Shown here piece by piece: positions 30,232-33,055 of a stretch of DNA of 33,055 bases. This DNA is from a virus. A model generated the notes under the pieces. It was given only the letters and a program-made list of their open reading frames with translations. It searched no databases and had not been told where the DNA came from. A program made the position numbers and the translations under genes. The number at the start of each line of letters is the position of its first letter. The stretch's first letter is position 1. Location: positions 1-33,055 of the IMG/VR virus record IMGVR_UViG_3300031753_000028. The stretch is one strand, 5' to 3'.

Positions 30232-30672
30232 CCCAACCAAACTCATTGCTGTGGCCATGTCTGCACCTAAGAGCTGATCAATTCCCGACGTTATGGCGCC
30301 TAGCGCGCCGGACATAGTATCAACGGCCACCACAACTGTTATGTCGTATTTCCACAATTGCGGATAGCGTACTGGACACGCCTTGAAATGAGAGACGATT
30401 ACCGTCCAGAAATTGCCGCCCCAAACTAACGGGACGGGGACACCAGATACTCGTAACGCATCAAGCGCGCGAACATTTTCTTGAGCGTTCGCCCCGTAAA
30501 ATGTTCCACTCCAGGAGTAATCGTCATCATCGGGGCCTAGGGTATCAATAAAGCGGGAGCCTCCTGGCAACTTATGCACTGCCATCGCTTGCGCGCCGCC
30601 GAGATGAATTTCTTGCGGAGTGGACCACTCATCGAAAGAAATACCACCAAGAACAAGCGTATCGGTAGCCAT
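30226..30672 (-). CDS. Tail protein resembling the DNA-circulation N-terminal domain
   Basis: A 148-residue protein. ISFDEWSTPQEIHLGGAQAM, HKLPGGSRFIDTLGPDDDDY and SWSGTFYGANA match the N-terminal domain of phage DNA-circulation/tail hub proteins that lie after the tape measure. LDALRVSGVPVPLVWGGNFW continues this. It probably joins tube end and hub. Confidence 0.7.
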   Translation of the reverse strand: MATDTLVLGGISFDEWSTPQEIHLGGAQAMAVHKLPGGSRFIDTLGPDDDDYSWSGTFYGANAQENVRALDALRVSGVPVPLVWGGNFWTVIVSHFKACPVRYPQLWKYDITVVVAVDTMSGALGAITSGIDQLLGADMATAMSLVGL

Positions 30673-30677
30673 GGCGG

Positions 30678-32819
30678 TTATGCCGTAGCAGTTTGGCGAT
30701 CGGCGCCCGCAAATGAATGGTAGCCATCAAAATATGCGCTTTGACGCGAATGCTCGCTACTTTTCAAGATATGGGTAACTGTATTAGACGCAATCATCTT
30801 TCCGTCGAGATATACGGGACTGTGAACATGAACCTCTTGCTGGCCCCTGCCAGCGCGGTACGGAGATACGCGACTGCCCGAACGTAGCGAGCCAATATGC
30901 TTATCTCTTAGCCCATGCCATATTTCTTGCGAATATCCGCCCGTGCGATGGCCATAATTTTTCATCCATTCAATTTGTGCCCGCACCGATCCGGGATCGC
31001 GAACATTAATTCCGGCCCTTAGCATTTGGTTTCCAATGCCGCCACCAGTATAAACCTGGAATGGACCGTAGCTCATCCCACTATCCCCGTGCGCGTAGCC
31101 TTGAGGCCCTTCCACGCGATAGATTTTCATCAAATTTTCGGCTTCATCGCCGCCATATTGCTTTATCATATTCGCGTATTGCAAATAAGATCCATGTGGC
31201 GATCCACCGATAGAGGCGCCGCTACCGTCGCCATACGATGCGTTAATAAGGCCGCCTCCGCCGCCGATGCCGCCATTACTAAGGCTTGTTTTTAATAGAC
31301 CACCTAATGACGTGATCCACTTCAACATTCCGGCTCCGGCCTCTTTAAGCCAATCCCAAAATCCCGTGATCGCTTCCTTAATCTTGTCAAAGCCTGCCGT
31401 TATTTCGCCCCAATTGAGTACCGCCAGCGCACCCAATGCAACGACCAACGCGGCAATCAATCCGCCTGCTGGACCAGCTACCATCGCTGCCAGTCCACCA
31501 ACAAGAGAGGCCGCACCAAGCTCTGTTAGCGATCTCGCTAGCCCAGTTATATGCTCAATACCAGACATCTTGTTGATCGCATCGGCAAGTCCATTTAACG
31601 CCTTGATAGACGGATCAACAAGCGGCCCTCCCAGCTTAGTCAATAGCGCATCCCACGCCGCGGTAAAGCGGTTCATGGCGGCGTATGGATCACGCTTTAC
31701 CAAAATGTCCGCCGCGCCAAGACCCATCGTTTGCCCGATGAGTGCGGCGTCTTTCTCAAAGCGCTGCGGCTGCAGGGTCATAATTGCCGCTGATTGCGCA
31801 GCTGTCCTCTGGCTAATTAGATCTCCAAGGGCACCTATTACTTTAGGATTGCTGGGAGAAATGTCATCGCCAAACTTCTTGCGTAATGCCGGGGCAAGGA
31901 CTTCCTGAGCCCATTTGTATGGATCTTTAACCAACAAGTCACTTTGTTCGACAGCACCATAATGGAAGCCCTTAACTTCTCCCTTCTTGTTCATAATTAG
32001 CTTGCTTGGATCTGTGAGTAGGCCGTACTCATCCAATGCTTGGACAGAACCTAGTGGTGTGTGGCCCTGCGCGATATTTCGGAACAAGGACATCAAGCCA
32101 GTACCGGCCTGCATTCCCCTTTGTTCCTGAATTAATGTAGGCAACCACTTTTCGACAAACTCTGGCGACCATCCCTGAGTTGCCACACGTCCATATTGTG
32201 CCGCGGCAAGGAAGCCCTCTGGGGTTAACTTTCCGCCAGTAGCAATAATTGCTTTCGTTTCTGCGTCGAATAAATTGCGAAAGTCTTCATTTGTTTTCAG
32301 GCCTCTTAGTTCACCTCCGCGTGCAGCGGCATAAAGAGATTCTTTGGCTTTATCGCCTGTGCCTTCCTTAAATGCATTAAGGACTACACGCATCTGCTCT
32401 AATGGCTCAGCAAAAGCTAGCGCATGTTCCATGCTGCCAAGAGGAAAGCGAATTTCTCGTATATCGCTAAGGGCTTCCGCATATTTCACGCCATATTTTT
32501 GTTGCAGTTCCAAGGCTTTGGCGGTTGCCTGTGCTTGTTCGGCAATTGAGATGCCAGAAATAGCAAGTTGGTTCTGAACATGTAGAAGCTTCGATGCGTG
32601 CTCGGTTGCCTTAACCAATCCTCCTATAATCCCGATCCCGGCAGCGGCCGTTCCGCCTCCCAATACAACCTGAGCCTTAAGACCCATGGCCTCAAAGCTT
32701 TTGCCGATATTCCCAATCTTACCTTCGAGATGGACCAACTCTTTTACAAGCTGACCTAAAACCGGACTTATCCGGTTGATCATCTCGATTTTAGTTGAGA
32801 TCGTATAAACGTCAGCCAT
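30678..32819 (-). CDS. Tape measure protein with C-terminal lytic domain
   Basis: A 713-residue protein. Helical N-terminus (ISPVLGQLVKELVHLEGKIG), small-residue-rich membrane segments near 50-75 and 435-480, and an alpha-helical body are typical of a tape measure that sets tail length. Near 545-640, YRVEGPQGYAHGDSGMSYGP and AQIEWMKNYGHRTGGYSQEI form a lysozyme/transglycosylase-like domain with Glu in RVEG; such domains open the wall during DNA entry. It is short next to many tape measures, consistent with a short tail. The ATG at 32819 follows a TTG at 32834; neither has a clear ribosome site. Confidence 0.85.
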   Translation of the reverse strand: MADVYTISTKIEMINRISPVLGQLVKELVHLEGKIGNIGKSFEAMGLKAQVVLGGGTAAAGIGIIGGLVKATEHASKLLHVQNQLAISGISIAEQAQATAKALELQQKYGVKYAEALSDIREIRFPLGSMEHALAFAEPLEQMRVVLNAFKEGTGDKAKESLYAAARGGELRGLKTNEDFRNLFDAETKAIIATGGKLTPEGFLAAAQYGRVATQGWSPEFVEKWLPTLIQEQRGMQAGTGLMSLFRNIAQGHTPLGSVQALDEYGLLTDPSKLIMNKKGEVKGFHYGAVEQSDLLVKDPYKWAQEVLAPALRKKFGDDISPSNPKVIGALGDLISQRTAAQSAAIMTLQPQRFEKDAALIGQTMGLGAADILVKRDPYAAMNRFTAAWDALLTKLGGPLVDPSIKALNGLADAINKMSGIEHITGLARSLTELGAASLVGGLAAMVAGPAGGLIAALVVALGALAVLNWGEITAGFDKIKEAITGFWDWLKEAGAGMLKWITSLGGLLKTSLSNGGIGGGGGLINASYGDGSGASIGGSPHGSYLQYANMIKQYGGDEAENLMKIYRVEGPQGYAHGDSGMSYGPFQVYTGGGIGNQMLRAGINVRDPGSVRAQIEWMKNYGHRTGGYSQEIWHGLRDKHIGSLRSGSRVSPYRAGRGQQEVHVHSPVYLDGKMIASNTVTHILKSSEHSRQSAYFDGYHSFAGADRQTATA

Positions 32820-32827
32820 GTGCGCAC

Positions 32828-32856
32828 TTGACAATCAAAAAGGTGGTGCATATATA
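32828..32856 (+). promoter_or_regulatory. Near-consensus sigma70 promoter for the rightward moron
   Basis: TTGACA (32828-32833), a 17-base spacer, and TATATA (32851-32856). This is the best promoter in the window. Transcription would start about seven bases past the -10, at or beside the ATG at 32863, giving a leaderless or nearly leaderless mRNA. Confidence 0.7.
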
Positions 32857-32860
32857 CACC
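32845..32860. promoter_or_regulatory. Candidate operator over the -10 box
   Basis: GGTGCATATATACACC is a palindrome with one mismatched pair, sitting on the -10 box and ending two bases before the regulator's ATG. Such a site would suit autorepression by the ribbon-helix-helix product of the next gene. Confidence 0.5.
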
Positions 32861-32862
32861 AT

Positions 32863-33012
32863 ATGACTAAGAATCCTAGGCTCTCAATAACATTCACCAA
32901 GCGACAGCTTGTGTTTATAGAGCGGAAGGCTGCGAGGCTTGGCATTACGGTTGCGGAAACCGTTCGCCGCATCGTTGATTTTCATATCGAACGGAAGGAG
33001 AAAACAAAATGA
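32863..33012 (+). CDS. Ribbon-helix-helix regulator of a moron
   Basis: A 49-residue protein: RLSITFTKRQLVFIERKAAR then GITVAETVRRIVDFHIERK. This is the strand-helix-helix pattern of CopG/Arc-type dimers, with the strand LSITF reading DNA. The ATG at 32863 follows the -10 by six bases; the frame's earlier start would lie upstream of the predicted transcript. It overlaps the next gene by four bases. It probably represses its own promoter. Confidence 0.7.
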   Translation: MTKNPRLSITFTKRQLVFIERKAARLGITVAETVRRIVDFHIERKEKTK

Positions 33013-33055
33013 GAACCTTCATCGTAATGGCGCTCTGCTTGGCTTTCTTAGGTAG
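33009..33055 (+). CDS. Exported protein, cut by window end
   Basis: Only the first 15 residues are inside the window: MRTFIVMALCLAFLG, the start of a signal peptide. GGAAGGAG precedes the ATG, and the start overlaps the regulator's stop. Together they form a rightward two-gene unit beside leftward tail genes. What the protein does cannot be seen here. Confidence 0.6.
   Translation, partial: MRTFIVMALCLAFLG

Noticed and set aside
31267-31908. 213-residue rightward frame
   Set aside because: Antisense of the tape measure gene, with no ribosome site or family features.
1-33055. CRISPR array or insertion sequence
   Set aside because: No regularly spaced repeat-spacer units and no transposase with terminal inverted repeats were seen.

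Overview
The window reads as most of a temperate tailed-phage genome with a contractile (myovirus-type) tail. An early/recombination/integration module runs rightward (about 1-12.4 kb) and a lysis-fibre-baseplate-tail module runs leftward (about 12.4-32.8 kb). No head, terminase or portal genes are present; they presumably lie beyond the right edge. The host is probably an alphaproteobacterium. I infer this from the style of the HNH and NinB-like proteins and of the secreted Trp-His-Gly-rich protein, not from a marker gene. A tRNA 3'-half next to the integrase, with phage-like genes on both sides, suggests an attP in a free or permuted phage genome rather than a prophage end.

Region 1-5.2 kb: an XRE regulator cut by the window edge, a regulatory gap with palindromes, a promoter and a hairpin covering the ribosome site, then an accessory island. 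The island holds six copies of a structured intergenic repeat. Each copy begins at or within a few bases of a stop codon and ends shortly before the next gene, so the genes sit between copies like cassettes. The cassettes are a DUF3102-like protein with a GHKL ATPase, three small exported proteins and some unrecognised small proteins. One copy shows a compensatory base-pair change, so the fold appears to be under selection. This repeat family is my main candidate for something undescribed.

Region 5.2-11.2 kb: a tightly coupled operon, most genes overlapping by 1-4 bases. It encodes an ERF single-strand annealing protein (with a perfect 90-bp tandem duplication), a YqaJ-type exonuclease, a NinB-like protein, HNH endonuclease, SSB, a dCTP deaminase/dUTPase-family enzyme, an excisionase-like protein and a tyrosine integrase. 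The last two overlap by 172 bases. Small membrane and unknown proteins are interspersed. The putative attP follows.

Region 11.4-12.4 kb: four small rightward genes (a coiled-coil repeat protein, two membrane proteins and one unknown) that converge on the late operon.

Region 12.4-32.8 kb, leftward: tape measure with a lytic domain, baseplate hub and LysM-like proteins, gpV-like spike, gp25, baseplate J, tail protein I-like, a beta-helix tailspike, a glycine-rich fibre, a giant Sec-exported multidomain adhesin-like protein, a lysis block (membrane-anchored lysozyme-like protein, holin, tiny membrane proteins), a metallophosphoesterase and a ribbon-helix-helix protein. Two rightward insertions look like morons: a 61-residue gene at 30.05-30.23 kb, and a regulator plus an exported protein starting at 32.86 kb behind a near-consensus promoter.
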